A DNA stretch of 64,000 bases from CAZGMC01 sp964526565 (GTDB lineage Bacteria > Pseudomonadota > Alphaproteobacteria > DSM-16000 > Inquilinaceae), in contig CAZGMC010000005.1 in NCBI GenBank assembly GCA_964526565.1, forward strand, positions 18,035 to 82,034. The letters run 5' to 3'. Shown here in pieces: positions 41,899 to 50,396 of the stretch. The notes under the pieces were generated by a model that was not told the origin of the DNA, did not search any database, and worked only from the letters and a program-made list of their open reading frames with translations. How positions within the stretch are numbered: position 1 is the first letter of the stretch; every line of letters starts with the position of its first letter. Made by a program: the position numbers and the translations under genes.

Positions 41899-42953
41899 CC
41901 GTCCTGCTGCCCGTCCTGCTGCCCGCCCTGCTGGCCGGTCTGCTCGCCTTCGTGGTCGCCTGGGTGGCGACGTGGCTGCTGGTGCGCGTCGGCACGCGGC
42001 TGCGCCTGGTTGACACGCCCAACGAGCGCTCGCTGCACGACCGGCCCAAGCCGCGCAGCGGCGGCCTGGCCATCGTCGCCGGCATCCTGGCGGCGACGGG
42101 GGCCGGGCTGGCAATCGATGCCGTGCCGCAGGTCTGGCTCGTCGTGCTGGCCGCCACGGCGCCGGTGGCGATCGTATCCTACATCGACGACCGCATCGGC
42201 GTGCCACCGGCCCTGCGCCTGCCGGTCCACCTGGTCGCTGCGGCAGCGCTGGTGGCCGTGCTGACGCCGACCCGGCTGGCCCTGCCCGGCCTGGACGCGG
42301 CGGTGCCGGCCTGGCTGGCGATGCCGGTGGCGGGGCTGGCCGTGGTCTGGATGACCAACCTGTACAACTTCATGGATGGGATCGACGGCATCGCCGGCGG
42401 CATGGCCGTGCTCGGCTTCGTCACGCTGGCCGGGTTCGGTCTGGCCGGGGGGGCGCCCGGCTATGCCCTGGCCATGCTGGCCGTGGCGGCGGCGGCGGGC
42501 GGGTTCCTGTGGTTCAACTTTCCGCCGTCGCGGCTGTTCATGGGCGACGCCGGCTCGTCGACGCTGGGCTTCCTGGCCGCAGCAGGCGGTCTGTGGGGCG
42601 CCGACGCGGGCCTGTTCAGGATCTGGGTGCCGCTGGTCGTGTTCGCGCCGTTCATTGTCGACGCCACGGCGACGCTGCTGCGCCGGCTGGCACGCGGCGA
42701 CCGCGTCTGGCAGGCCCACCGCGAGCACTACTATCAGCGTCTGGTGCTGTCGGGCTGGAGCCACCGTCGCACCACGCTGGCCTATTACGGCGCCATGGTC
42801 GCCGCGGCGGCCGCTGCCGGTGCCGCCGCCGCCCTGCCGCCGGGGCCGGCCTGGGCGGTGCTGGGCCTGCTCGCGGCGGGCTATGCCACGGCGATGTGGC
42901 GCATCGACCGCCTGCCGGCGCCGTTGCCCGCCGCCGCCCGGCCACCGGGCTGA
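41895..42953 (+). CDS. WecA/WbpL-like undecaprenyl-phosphate sugar-1-phosphate transferase
   Basis: A 352-residue membrane enzyme of the MraY/WecA family. It transfers a sugar-1-phosphate to undecaprenyl phosphate and so starts a cell-surface polysaccharide. About ten transmembrane helices are predicted. Conserved loops are NERSLHDRPKPRSGGLAIV (near residue 43), YIDDRIGVP with the catalytic Asp pair, TNLYNFMDGIDGIAGG, and SRLFMGDAGSSTLGFLAA. The C-terminal HREHYYQRLVLSGWSHR is typical of WecA/WbpL. The start GTG at 41895 overlaps the epimerase stop (GTGA). A 16-bp palindrome lies just downstream. Confidence 0.9.
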   Translation: MTVLLPVLLPALLAGLLAFVVAWVATWLLVRVGTRLRLVDTPNERSLHDRPKPRSGGLAIVAGILAATGAGLAIDAVPQVWLVVLAATAPVAIVSYIDDRIGVPPALRLPVHLVAAAALVAVLTPTRLALPGLDAAVPAWLAMPVAGLAVVWMTNLYNFMDGIDGIAGGMAVLGFVTLAGFGLAGGAPGYALAMLAVAAAAGGFLWFNFPPSRLFMGDAGSSTLGFLAAAGGLWGADAGLFRIWVPLVVFAPFIVDATATLLRRLARGDRVWQAHREHYYQRLVLSGWSHRRTTLAYYGAMVAAAAAAGAAAALPPGPAWAVLGLLAAGYATAMWRIDRLPAPLPAAARPPG

Positions 42954-42968
42954 CCGGCAGCGGAGCGC

Positions 42969-43010
42969 CCGGCTCCGGCGGCGGCCGGAGCGAGCCGCCG
43001 CCGGAGCCGG
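42969..43010. terminator. 16-bp perfect hairpin between convergent genes
   Basis: A perfect 16-bp stem (42969-42984 with 42995-43010, 10-base loop) sits between the converging WecA-like and BCCT genes. It is probably a bidirectional transcription end, although no T-tract follows. Confidence 0.65.
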
Positions 43011-43043
43011 AGGCGGAAGCCGGGGCCGGGCGCCTGCTCCGGG

Positions 43044-45026
43044 TCAGCGGGCCAGGTGCAGGAAGTGCATGTGCTTTTCGTACTGCGACAGCACGTCGCC
43101 GATGATCTGCGCCGTGGTGTAGCCCATCACGTCGTAGTGTTGGGCGCCCTCCAGCAGGTGCACCTCGCCGCGGTAGTAGGTGCGCTCCTCGTCCGGCTTC
43201 AGGCTCCGTTCCCGATAGGCGAAGCTCGGTGCCTGATAGCTGCGCAGCCGCACGGCATAGAGGAACTCGCGCTCGTCACCGTGGAACACGGTCAGCGAGG
43301 CCTCGCGGCCATTGGCCTGGACCGCCGCGTCCAGGCCGGTCTTGCGCACCTCGTCGGCAACCTCGCGCAGCGCCGGCGCCACCGTATCGACGATGAAGCG
43401 TTCTGCCGCCCGCTGCTGCGGGTGCTGGACGATCGTCTGCAGCCGCTGCTGCCACGGGATCTGCGCCCCCTGGATCTGGATGCTGGCCGGCAGGTCCAGG
43501 CTGATCCGGCGATACGCCTCGATGCGCAGGCCCTTGAGCAGGCCGTAGCAGACGAACAGCATGACCACGGTGAACGGCAACGCGGCGGTGATCGCGGCCG
43601 TCTGCAGCGCTGTCAGGCCGCCGGCGAGCAGCAGCACGGCGGCGACCACGCCCTCGCTCAGCGCCCAGAAGATGCGCTGCCAGACGGGCGGGTTGTCGTG
43701 GCCGCCGGAGGTGATGGTATCGATCACCAGCGAGCCGGAGTCCGACGAGGTGACGAAGAACGTGACCACCAGGATCGTGGCAACGACCGAAGACACCGAT
43801 GCAAACGGGAAGAATTCCAGGAACCGGTACAGCGCGGTGGGCACGTCGGCGTTGACCGCCGCCGACAGCGCCCCGGCGGCCGCACCCAGGTCCAGGCTGA
43901 TTGCCGTGTTGCCGAAGAACGTCATCCACATGAAGGTGAAGCCGACCGGCACGAACAGCACGCCGACGATGAACTGGCGGATCGTGCGGCCGCGCGACAC
44001 CCTTGCGATGAACATGCCGACGAACGGCGACCAGGCAATCCACCACGCCCAGTAGAACAGCGTCCAGCCGCCGATCCAGGTGTTCGGTTCGTAGGCATAG
44101 AGCGTGAACGTGGCGTTGATCAGGTCGCTCAGATAGGCGCCGGTGTTCTGGACCAGCGCGCGCAGCAGGAACAGGGTCGGCCCGGCCACCAGGACGAACG
44201 CGAGCAGACTGATCGCCAGGATCAGGTTCAGCTCGCTGAGCCGCCGGATGCCGACGTCCAGGCCGAGTACCACCGAGGCCGTTGCCATCAGCGTGATCAC
44301 CGCGATCAGAATGATCTGCGTGGTGATCGCGTCGGGGACATCGAACAGATAGGTCAGTCCGGCATTGATCTGAAGCACGCCCAGGCCGAGCGAGGTGGCC
44401 ACGCCGAACATGGTGCCGAGCACGGCGAAGATGTCGGCCATGTGCCCGATCGGCCCGTGGATCCGCTCGCCGACCAGCGGATACAGCGACGAGCGGATGG
44501 TCAGCGGCAGCCCGTGGCGGAAGCAGAAATAGGCCAGCGCCAGCCCGATCACGGCATAGATCGCCCAGGCGTGCACGCCCCAGTGGAAGAACGTGATGGT
44601 CAGTGCCTGCCGGGCCGCGTTGATCGTGCCGCCGTCGCCGACCGGCGGGTCGGTGAAGTGCATCAGCGGCTCGGCCACGCCGAAGAACATCAGCCCGATG
44701 CCCATGCCGGCGCTGAACAGCATGGCGAACCACGAGGCGTTGCTGTAGTCGGGCTCGGCATCGTCCGGACCCAGCTTGACCCGGCCATAGGGGCTGAGCG
44801 CCAGGAAGAGGGCAAAGATCACGAAGATCGCCACCGACAGCACGTAGAACCAGCCGAAGGTCTCGGAGATCCACGTCTGCACGTCGGAGAACAGGCCGCC
44901 CGCGTAGTCCGGCGCACTGGCGCCGAAAATGACGAACGCAATGATCAGCGCCGCCGAACCGAAGAAGACCGGGGGGTTCAGCCGGGCGCGCAGGCCGAAC
45001 AGCCGGCCGGAGTTTTCATCTGTCAT
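43044..45026 (-). CDS. BCCT-family choline/betaine transporter (BetT-like)
   Basis: A 660-residue secondary transporter for quaternary amines such as choline, glycine betaine or carnitine. Twelve transmembrane helices occupy residues about 15-510. The family signature GMGIGLMFFGVAEPLMHF is near residue 110, and the substrate Trp box GGWTLFYWAWWIAWSPFVGMFIARVSRGRTIRQF near residue 315. The cytosolic C-terminal extension of about 140 residues, with TVVAPALREVADEVR and ERTYYRGEVHLLEGAQHYDVMGYT, is characteristic of BetT-type choline transporters and their osmotic regulation. It lies 323 bases downstream of mftB on the same strand, and a functional link is not established. Confidence 0.94.
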   Translation of the reverse strand: MTDENSGRLFGLRARLNPPVFFGSAALIIAFVIFGASAPDYAGGLFSDVQTWISETFGWFYVLSVAIFVIFALFLALSPYGRVKLGPDDAEPDYSNASWFAMLFSAGMGIGLMFFGVAEPLMHFTDPPVGDGGTINAARQALTITFFHWGVHAWAIYAVIGLALAYFCFRHGLPLTIRSSLYPLVGERIHGPIGHMADIFAVLGTMFGVATSLGLGVLQINAGLTYLFDVPDAITTQIILIAVITLMATASVVLGLDVGIRRLSELNLILAISLLAFVLVAGPTLFLLRALVQNTGAYLSDLINATFTLYAYEPNTWIGGWTLFYWAWWIAWSPFVGMFIARVSRGRTIRQFIVGVLFVPVGFTFMWMTFFGNTAISLDLGAAAGALSAAVNADVPTALYRFLEFFPFASVSSVVATILVVTFFVTSSDSGSLVIDTITSGGHDNPPVWQRIFWALSEGVVAAVLLLAGGLTALQTAAITAALPFTVVMLFVCYGLLKGLRIEAYRRISLDLPASIQIQGAQIPWQQRLQTIVQHPQQRAAERFIVDTVAPALREVADEVRKTGLDAAVQANGREASLTVFHGDEREFLYAVRLRSYQAPSFAYRERSLKPDEERTYYRGEVHLLEGAQHYDVMGYTTAQIIGDVLSQYEKHMHFLHLAR

Positions 45027-45349
45027 CTGCTACCGTCCGCTTTGCGGTGAACGGAGCGTCCGGCACGGAGCCCAGGGGCGACCCGCCGGCACGGCCCACG
45101 GCCGCGGCGTCACGCTGGGCTGGGGAGCGTGGTGATCGTTCAAGAAAACCGCGGACCCGGTTCCCGTGGACGGGCGAGGACCCCGCTCCGAACGCCGTGC
45201 GTCGGCGCCTGGGCCAACGCTTAAGGATTATGGATGAAAGGGTAAGCGCTTCACCGAACCGGATCAATGCCGCAGTTTGCCAAAGCGCCGGATCAAAAGA
45301 ACAAGCCGGGTGATTCCAGTGGAGTCATGAGTCTCTTCGGCCCCCCCGT
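45027..45349. other. Intergenic region between mftB and the BCCT gene
   Basis: A 323-base region with no convincing gene. Plus-strand frames here are Arg/Pro-rich shadows. It probably carries the end of the mycofactocin transcript and the promoter of the BCCT transporter. An A/T-richer patch at about 45215-45310 would fit a promoter read leftward. Confidence 0.5.
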
Positions 45350-45631
45350 TCATGCCGTGGGCACGGCCCGCACGATGCCCATGCGTTCCAGCTCGCCGAC
45401 GGTCTTCAGCAGTGTCGCGCCGGCGGTGTCCGGCAGGGTGCGGCGGTTGACGAAGTCCTCGACTGCCTCGCCCAGCGGGCGGCCGCCGTCCAGGGTCTGG
45501 ACGAAGTCGGCGACCAGGTGCGAATGGATGAAATAGAGCCGGCGGGTGTCGTGGCGGTAGACCAGGGCGCCGAAGCGTTCGGGGCGGATCGACACACCGT
45601 CCGCCTGTTGATACGCACTCGAAACGTTCAT
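45350..45631 (-). CDS. mftB: Mycofactocin precursor-binding protein MftB
   Basis: MftB is a small RiPP-recognition protein that binds the MftA precursor and presents it to the radical SAM enzyme MftC. This one has 93 residues. The conserved start VSIRPERFGALVYRHDTRRLYFIHSHLVADFVQTLDGG (residues 13-50) matches the family, and the PqqD-like winged fold continues to KTVGELERMGIVRAV. The ATG at 45631 overlaps the SDR stop by four bases (ATGA). Here it is the last gene of the locus and is separated from mftA by the SDR gene. In most described clusters mftA and mftB are neighbours. Confidence 0.93.
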   Translation of the reverse strand: MNVSSAYQQADGVSIRPERFGALVYRHDTRRLYFIHSHLVADFVQTLDGGRPLGEAVEDFVNRRTLPDTAGATLLKTVGELERMGIVRAVPTA

Positions 45632-46437
45632 TTCAGCATCCTTCCGGCATCGATGTTCAGGGTGTGGCCGGTGACGTAGCGGGCCTCGTCGGTGGCCAGC
45701 CACAGGGCGGCGTTGGCCACGTCCGCCGCCTCGATCAGCTTCACCGGCAGCATGTGCCCGGCATGGATGAAATCGATCAGGTCGTCCGTCACCATCGACG
45801 CCGCCCGGGCCATGCCGGCGATGATCTCGGTGTTGACGCCCGTCGGGTGCAGGGTGTTCACGGTGATGTTGTAGGCCGACAGCTCGTGGGCCAGCGACTT
45901 GGCCAGCCCGACCACGCCCCACTTCGAGGCGCAATAGTGCGACATGCCCGGATCGCCGCGCAGGCCGGCGACCGACGAGGTCATGATGATCCGGCCGCCC
46001 GTCTGCTGCGCGATCATGTGCGGCACGACGTACTTCACCGCCAGCCAGTAGCCCTTCAGGTTGATATCGATCATGATATCCCACCACTCTTCGGTGATGT
46101 CCCAGCACAGGGCCATGTCGGCGATGCCGGCATTGCAGACCAGGATGTCGATGCGGCCGAATTCGGCGATGGTGCGGGCGACCGCGGCCTCCATGTCGCG
46201 GGCCGAGCGGACGTCCGCCTCGAGCGCCAGGGCACGGCGCTGCAGCTGGCGGACCAGGCCGATCGTCTCGGTCAGATCGTCGGGTTTGGCCAGCGAATAG
46301 CGGGGGTAGGGCAGGTCGCAGCAGATATCCAGCGCGGCGATGTCGGCGCCCTCGCCCGCCATGGCGACGGCGTGCGCCCGTCCCTGGCCGCGCGCGGCGC
46401 CGGTGATCAGGGCGACCTTCCCATCAAGCTTGCCCAC
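45628..46437 (-). CDS. Mycofactocin-coupled SDR-family oxidoreductase
   Basis: A 269-residue short-chain dehydrogenase. Cofactor motif TGAARGQGRAHAVAMAGEG lies at residues 12-30, NAGI near residue 104, and the catalytic Ser-Tyr-Lys (SSVAGLRGDPGMSHYCASK) near residues 152-170. The insert between beta strands 2 and 3 (DICCDLPYPRYSLAKPDDLTETIGLV) is the hallmark of the mycofactocin-coupled subfamily. Its members hold NAD so tightly that it cannot exchange and so depend on mycofactocin as external acceptor. The sequence FIHAGHMLPVKLIEAADVANA near the end also fits. The substrate alcohol is unknown. It lies between mftA and mftB. Confidence 0.92.
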   Translation of the reverse strand: MGKLDGKVALITGAARGQGRAHAVAMAGEGADIAALDICCDLPYPRYSLAKPDDLTETIGLVRQLQRRALALEADVRSARDMEAAVARTIAEFGRIDILVCNAGIADMALCWDITEEWWDIMIDINLKGYWLAVKYVVPHMIAQQTGGRIIMTSSVAGLRGDPGMSHYCASKWGVVGLAKSLAHELSAYNITVNTLHPTGVNTEIIAGMARAASMVTDDLIDFIHAGHMLPVKLIEAADVANAALWLATDEARYVTGHTLNIDAGRMLK

Positions 46438-46561
46438 AAGGGTGTTCCTTTCACGGGGGCCCGTGCCGGCCGCGCCGCCCGGACGGCCACCCCGCCAGCA
46501 GCGGGATGGACGTTCGCGGGCGCGGGCCGGACGTGGCCCGGCAGGCGCGGTACGGACGGCG

Positions 46562-46753
46562 TCAGTAGACCCCGCACATGCCGTCGATGCTGACCTCCTC
46601 GATGAGGACGTCTTCCAGGATCCGCGGCGTTCCGCCCGCGGGCTCGCCCTGTTTCAGGTCGACCGGCAGTGCCGCCGGGGCGGTCAGGTCCACGGGCGTG
46701 GCGGCGATGTCGGCGGCGGGCGCCGCGGTGGCGTTTCTGGGTTCCGTAAACAT
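46562..46753 (-). CDS. mftA: Mycofactocin precursor peptide MftA
   Basis: A 63-residue precursor ending in LIEEVSIDGMCGVY. The IDGMCGVY end is the invariant mycofactocin core; MftC decarboxylates the terminal Tyr and cross-links it to the preceding Val, the residues that become the redox head. The leader is long (about 50 residues before the core segment, Ala/Pro-rich) compared with about 20 in mycobacteria. An AGGAG ribosome-binding site lies about 10 bases before the ATG. The gene stands apart from its neighbours: 116 bases follow mftF and 124 precede the SDR, so it may have its own promoter, giving extra precursor. Confidence 0.96.
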   Translation of the reverse strand: MFTEPRNATAAPAADIAATPVDLTAPAALPVDLKQGEPAGGTPRILEDVLIEEVSIDGMCGVY

Positions 46754-46869
46754 GGCTGGTGTTCTCCTGTTGCCATAGGGTGAGTCACAAGTCCTACCCT
46801 GAGCGCGTTGGATGGTCCTCTGCGCGCAGGATCCTTAAGGGCCGGGCCATGATCGGCACGGCCATCGTC

Positions 46870-48402
46870 TCATCGCCGCCACCTGAACGCCGGCAGCAGC
46901 GGGCGCCAGCGCCGGCGGGCCAGACAGCCGCGCCAGACGCCGATCTGGTAGGCGGCCATCTCCAGCCAGAACAGGCCGGCGAACGCCGGCAGCGACAGCG
47001 CGGGCTTGAGGCGGCGGTGATCACAGGCCGGCGGCACCAGCAGCAGCACCGCCACCACCGGCAGCAGCGGCGGCAAGAGCAGGGCGAGTGCCGCCAGCGG
47101 CAGCCCGTAATAGCGGGTGACATCGTTGCCGAGGTGGTACAACGACGCGCCGTGCTCGCGCAGCACCGAGGCGGCCAGCCGCGCCGCCGGAACCGGCAGG
47201 CCCATGCGGCGCACCCGGCGGTGCTTGCCGGCCAGCTCGATCGCGACCAGCACGACGGCCAGCAGCATCAGCGCCCCAGCCGCCGGCCAGGCCACCGGCC
47301 CCAGGGCCAGCGCCGCCAGCGCCGCCAGTCCGGTGCGCGGCAGGTGCATGACCCGGCCGTGCCGCGGATGGCGGCGGTCCAGGTCGGCCTCGGAGCCACC
47401 ATAGTCGGCGCGCCGCCGCAGCAGGGCGTTGAGCCGGGTGCGGTGGTCGTGGGTGACGTCGCCCGTGGCGGCGTAGTGGGCACGGGCGCCGCCGTCCAGC
47501 ACCCGCCAGACGAAGTCCACGTCCTCGCCGACGCGCATGTCCGCGGCGAAGCCGCCTAAGGCCAGCAGCACGTCGCGCCGGACCAGCAGGTTGCAGGTCG
47601 GCAGGTAGGCGACTGCCTCACGCGGCCCGACGGCGGCGCCCGTGGCTCCCATGTCGAGCGGCGAGCGCACCGCCTCGAAGGCGGCGACGGTGCCGTCCGG
47701 CGGCGGGGCGACCACGCGGCCGCCGACGACCGCGATGTCCGGGTCGTCGAAGTACGGCACCAGGGCGCGCAGCCAGCCGGGATCGGCGCTGCAGTCGTTG
47801 TCGATGAAGGCGAGCAGCTCGCCCTCGGCCTCGGCGGCGGCCAGGTTGCGCGCCGCCGACTGGCCGACATTGCGCTCCAGGCGCAGCAGCCGCACGGGCA
47901 GGCCGCCGAGCGCTTCGGCCAGCGGCGGGTCGGAGGCGTCGTCGACGACCACGATCTCGACCAGATCGCGCGGATAGTCCAAAGCCAGCAGCGACACCAC
48001 GCAGGCCCGCGTCGCCGCCGGCCGGCCGTGGGCGGCGATTATGATGCACACCGGAGGCCATGCGGCCGGCGCCGCCGGCTCGCGCACCAGCAGCCGGCGC
48101 CGCGCCAGCCCGTCCAGGAAGGCCGCGGCGTCCGGCGGCGGCAGTCCGGGCACGCCGGCTGCCAGCGCGGCGGCGGTCCGGCCCTCATTGGCTGACAGGC
48201 CGGACACCAGGGCGGTGCCGACCGCGTTCAGGCGCAGCGCGATCAGCGGCCGCAGCGAGCACAGCGTGCCGCCTTCCCGGCCCGGGATCAGCGCCATGTC
48301 CGGCGGCAGCCGGTAACGCGCGCCCCCGGGCGGCGCGGGCCGGGCCGGGGGCGCAAACGGCTCACCGTGCCGGGACAGCACGTCGGTGGCGCTGCCGGTC
48401 AT
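46870..48402 (-). CDS. mftF: Mycofactocin glycosyltransferase MftF
   Basis: A 510-residue family-2 glycosyltransferase that adds a chain of glucose units to premycofactocin. The GT-A domain starts at about residue 117: PVCIIIAAHGRPAATRACV, then VEIVVVDDASDPP, and FIDNDCSADPGW (DxD-like). The acceptor side is VGEDVDFVWRVLDGGARAHY. Two or three hydrophobic helices follow from residue 380 (LAALAALALGPVAWPAAGALMLLAVVLVAIEL and later ALALLLPPLLPVVAVLLLV). The N-terminal 110 residues form a PqqD-like extra domain (YRLPPDMALIPGREGG), as in other MftF proteins. The start overlaps the mftE stop (ATGA). Confidence 0.92.
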   Translation of the reverse strand: MTGSATDVLSRHGEPFAPPARPAPPGGARYRLPPDMALIPGREGGTLCSLRPLIALRLNAVGTALVSGLSANEGRTAAALAAGVPGLPPPDAAAFLDGLARRRLLVREPAAPAAWPPVCIIIAAHGRPAATRACVVSLLALDYPRDLVEIVVVDDASDPPLAEALGGLPVRLLRLERNVGQSAARNLAAAEAEGELLAFIDNDCSADPGWLRALVPYFDDPDIAVVGGRVVAPPPDGTVAAFEAVRSPLDMGATGAAVGPREAVAYLPTCNLLVRRDVLLALGGFAADMRVGEDVDFVWRVLDGGARAHYAATGDVTHDHRTRLNALLRRRADYGGSEADLDRRHPRHGRVMHLPRTGLAALAALALGPVAWPAAGALMLLAVVLVAIELAGKHRRVRRMGLPVPAARLAASVLREHGASLYHLGNDVTRYYGLPLAALALLLPPLLPVVAVLLLVPPACDHRRLKPALSLPAFAGLFWLEMAAYQIGVWRGCLARRRWRPLLPAFRWRR

Positions 48403-49169
48403 GGCCGCGCCGCCCGGTCCAGCGCCGGGTTGGCGTCCAGGACCTGCCGCCAGCGCTCGACCTGGATGGCCAGGTACAGAGCACCGCGCTCGCCGTCGGC
48501 GCCGGCGGCGTCGCCCAGGATGCCGGTCGATGTGATCGCGCGCAGGCCCTCGCGCTGCAGCCGCGGCATCAGGTTGGCCGCCCCGCCGCGGCAGCCGGAC
48601 ACGACGCGGTCCAGGTGCACCAGGTCGGGCCGCAGGGCCAGCATCTCGGAGGTCTCGCCTTCGCCGGCGTGCAGCCCGACCGCCTCGGCCGGGACGCCGT
48701 CGGCCGCCGCCACCGTCAGGATGGCGTCGGACAGCACGGCCGACCCGCCGAGCACCACCACCCGCAGCGCCGGCAGCTCCGCGGCCAGGCGGGCCGCCGC
48801 CAGGTCCAGCGCCTGGCCGTTGCCGCCGTGTGCAGAGAGCAGCACCAGCCGGCGCACGCCCCAGCCGGCCATGCGCCGCGCGCAGTCGGCGATCACGCCG
48901 GCCAGGGTCTCGTGCTCCAGGCCCAGCAGCCCGGCAAAGCCGGAATGCTCGTCGGAACAGCCGACCGGCAGCGCCGGCGCCACCAGGGTGCGGGGCAGCG
49001 CGGCGGCCAGCTGCTCTGCCAGCGCCGCCGCCCGGATCGTGTCGGTGCCGAGCGGCAGGTGCGGCCCGTGCTGCTCGGTGGCGCCCAGGGGCAGGATCAC
49101 CGTCGTCACCCCCTCGGCGACGGCCGCGGCGGCCTCGGGCCAGGTCAGGTCGGCGAGCAGGCGCGTCAT
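48399..49169 (-). CDS. mftE: Mycofactocin system creatininase-family peptidase MftE
   Basis: MftE is a metal-dependent hydrolase that cuts the modified C-terminal Val-Tyr dipeptide from the MftA leader. It has 256 residues from ATG 49169. The creatininase-family metal motifs are complete: VILPLGATEQHGPHLPLGTDT near residue 25 (Glu, His, Asp ligands), VLLSAHGGNGQALDLAA near residue 110, and AVGLHAGEGETSEMLAL (His-Glu). The start overlaps the etfB stop and the stop overlaps the mftF start, both as ATGA, so the three are tightly coupled. The free premycofactocin released would go on to MftF. Confidence 0.94.
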   Translation of the reverse strand: MTRLLADLTWPEAAAAVAEGVTTVILPLGATEQHGPHLPLGTDTIRAAALAEQLAAALPRTLVAPALPVGCSDEHSGFAGLLGLEHETLAGVIADCARRMAGWGVRRLVLLSAHGGNGQALDLAAARLAAELPALRVVVLGGSAVLSDAILTVAAADGVPAEAVGLHAGEGETSEMLALRPDLVHLDRVVSGCRGGAANLMPRLQREGLRAITSTGILGDAAGADGERGALYLAIQVERWRQVLDANPALDRAARP

Positions 49170-50035
49170 GCCGGCCGGTCCACGAAGCCGTTGGTGCACA
49201 GGAAGTCGATGATGGCGTCGGCCACCTGCTCGGGCGGCCCGGTGACGATCCGCCCCGATTTCTGAACGACGCCGGCCGACAGAATCTGCGCCACCCGCTC
49301 GTGCGGCGGCAGGTCGCTGTCGGGGATGAACGTCTCGCGCGGGCGCGGGTATGGCGGCATGGTCGCCTGCACCGTCGCCGCCGGAAAGGTCAGGTCCATG
49401 GGCGACAGGCCGAGCTCCGGCAGATGGCGTTCCGGGATGCTGGCCCGTTTCGCCTTCATCAACCCGGGCAGGCCGGCATAGCGCAGCGGCGCCGCCCCCG
49501 ATTCCACGGCCAGTACGGCCGGCAGCGTCACCTCGCCCTCCGAACGGGCGCCCCGCGGCAGCCGGCGCTGGAACCGCGCCCGCCCCGCCTCGAGGCTGAA
49601 CTCGATGATGTCGGTCACCACCGGCCAGTCGAGATGCTCGGCGACCAGCGCCGGGATCTTGCCCGAGCCGCCGGCCAGATTGCGTGCCCCGCACACCAGC
49701 AGGTCGGGCAGCGCCTCCATGCGCAGGGCCGAGGCGAGCAGCAGCGAGGTCACGGCCGGTTGGGTCGCGGTCCGGCCCTCCTCCCACAGCCGCAGCACCT
49801 CGTCGGCGCCGACGGAGATGGCCTCGCGCAGCACCGACTCCGCCTCGACCGGGCCGACGGTCAGGGCCACGACCGTGTCGCCGTCGCCGCGCAGCCGGAG
49901 TGCGATCTCCAGCGCACCGGCATCGGCTGGGTTGAGGATGTAGAGCACCCGGCTGGGGTCGATGGCGCCGGTCAGGGGATCCGCCTCGACGGTCTTCGGG
50001 TCGGGCAGGCAGGACAGGCAGACGGCGATGCGCAT
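49166..50035 (-). CDS. Electron transfer flavoprotein beta subunit (mycofactocin-associated)
   Basis: A 289-residue EtfB/FixA-type protein. The start MRIAVCLSCLPDPKTVEADPLTGAIDPSRVLYILNPADAGALEIALRL is characteristic and binds AMP or FAD. ESVLREAISVGADEVLRL and the loop GARNLAGGSGKIPALVAEHL, where family members often have D-G-D-T-A-Q, follow; this loop change may alter flavin or AMP binding. The gene is preceded by a GGAGG site. It is 76 bases downstream of fixX and overlaps mftE. Together with the EtfA gene at 51753 it forms an ETF pair split by fixC and fixX. Electrons presumably come from one of the OYE-like enzymes and go to FixC. Confidence 0.88.
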   Translation of the reverse strand: MRIAVCLSCLPDPKTVEADPLTGAIDPSRVLYILNPADAGALEIALRLRGDGDTVVALTVGPVEAESVLREAISVGADEVLRLWEEGRTATQPAVTSLLLASALRMEALPDLLVCGARNLAGGSGKIPALVAEHLDWPVVTDIIEFSLEAGRARFQRRLPRGARSEGEVTLPAVLAVESGAAPLRYAGLPGLMKAKRASIPERHLPELGLSPMDLTFPAATVQATMPPYPRPRETFIPDSDLPPHERVAQILSAGVVQKSGRIVTGPPEQVADAIIDFLCTNGFVDRPA

Positions 50036-50111
50036 CACGGCCTCCTTGGAGTCGGGCCTGTTCCGGCCGCCACCCGGGCGGGCCGGGCCGATCGGGCCGA
50101 TCGGGCCGGTG

Positions 50112-50396
50112 TCAGGACTCGCGGAACGTGACGCCGAAGCCGCCGCGCGGATAGCTCCATTGGATCGCCCCCTCCTGGGTGCAGACAAAGTAGCAGGCGC
50201 CGCACTCGAAGCACTGCTCGTAGTTGAACAGGACGCTGCCGTCGTCCAGCGGCACGAACAGGTTGGCCGGACACACCGTGATGCAGGAGCGCACCGCACA
50301 GGTCCGGCATTTCTCGCCGTCGACGACGATGTGCGGCGTGTTGTCGGTCTTGAACCGGACGGTGCGCATCTTCTCTTCGTGCGTGGTCATCACCAT
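50112..50396 (-). CDS. fixX: Ferredoxin-like protein FixX
   Basis: A ferredoxin-like protein of 94 residues, matching the small partner of ETF-quinone oxidoreductases. The [4Fe-4S] ligands CRTCAVRSCITVCPANLF and CFECGACYFVCTQEGAIQW are both present, and the conserved PRGGFGVTFR at the end is the FixX signature. Two starts are possible, ATG 50396 overlapping fixC by seven bases or ATG 50390 overlapping by one. It pairs with fixC, directly upstream, to form a quinone reductase that takes electrons from the ETF. Confidence 0.93.
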   Translation of the reverse strand: MVMTTHEEKMRTVRFKTDNTPHIVVDGEKCRTCAVRSCITVCPANLFVPLDDGSVLFNYEQCFECGACYFVCTQEGAIQWSYPRGGFGVTFRES

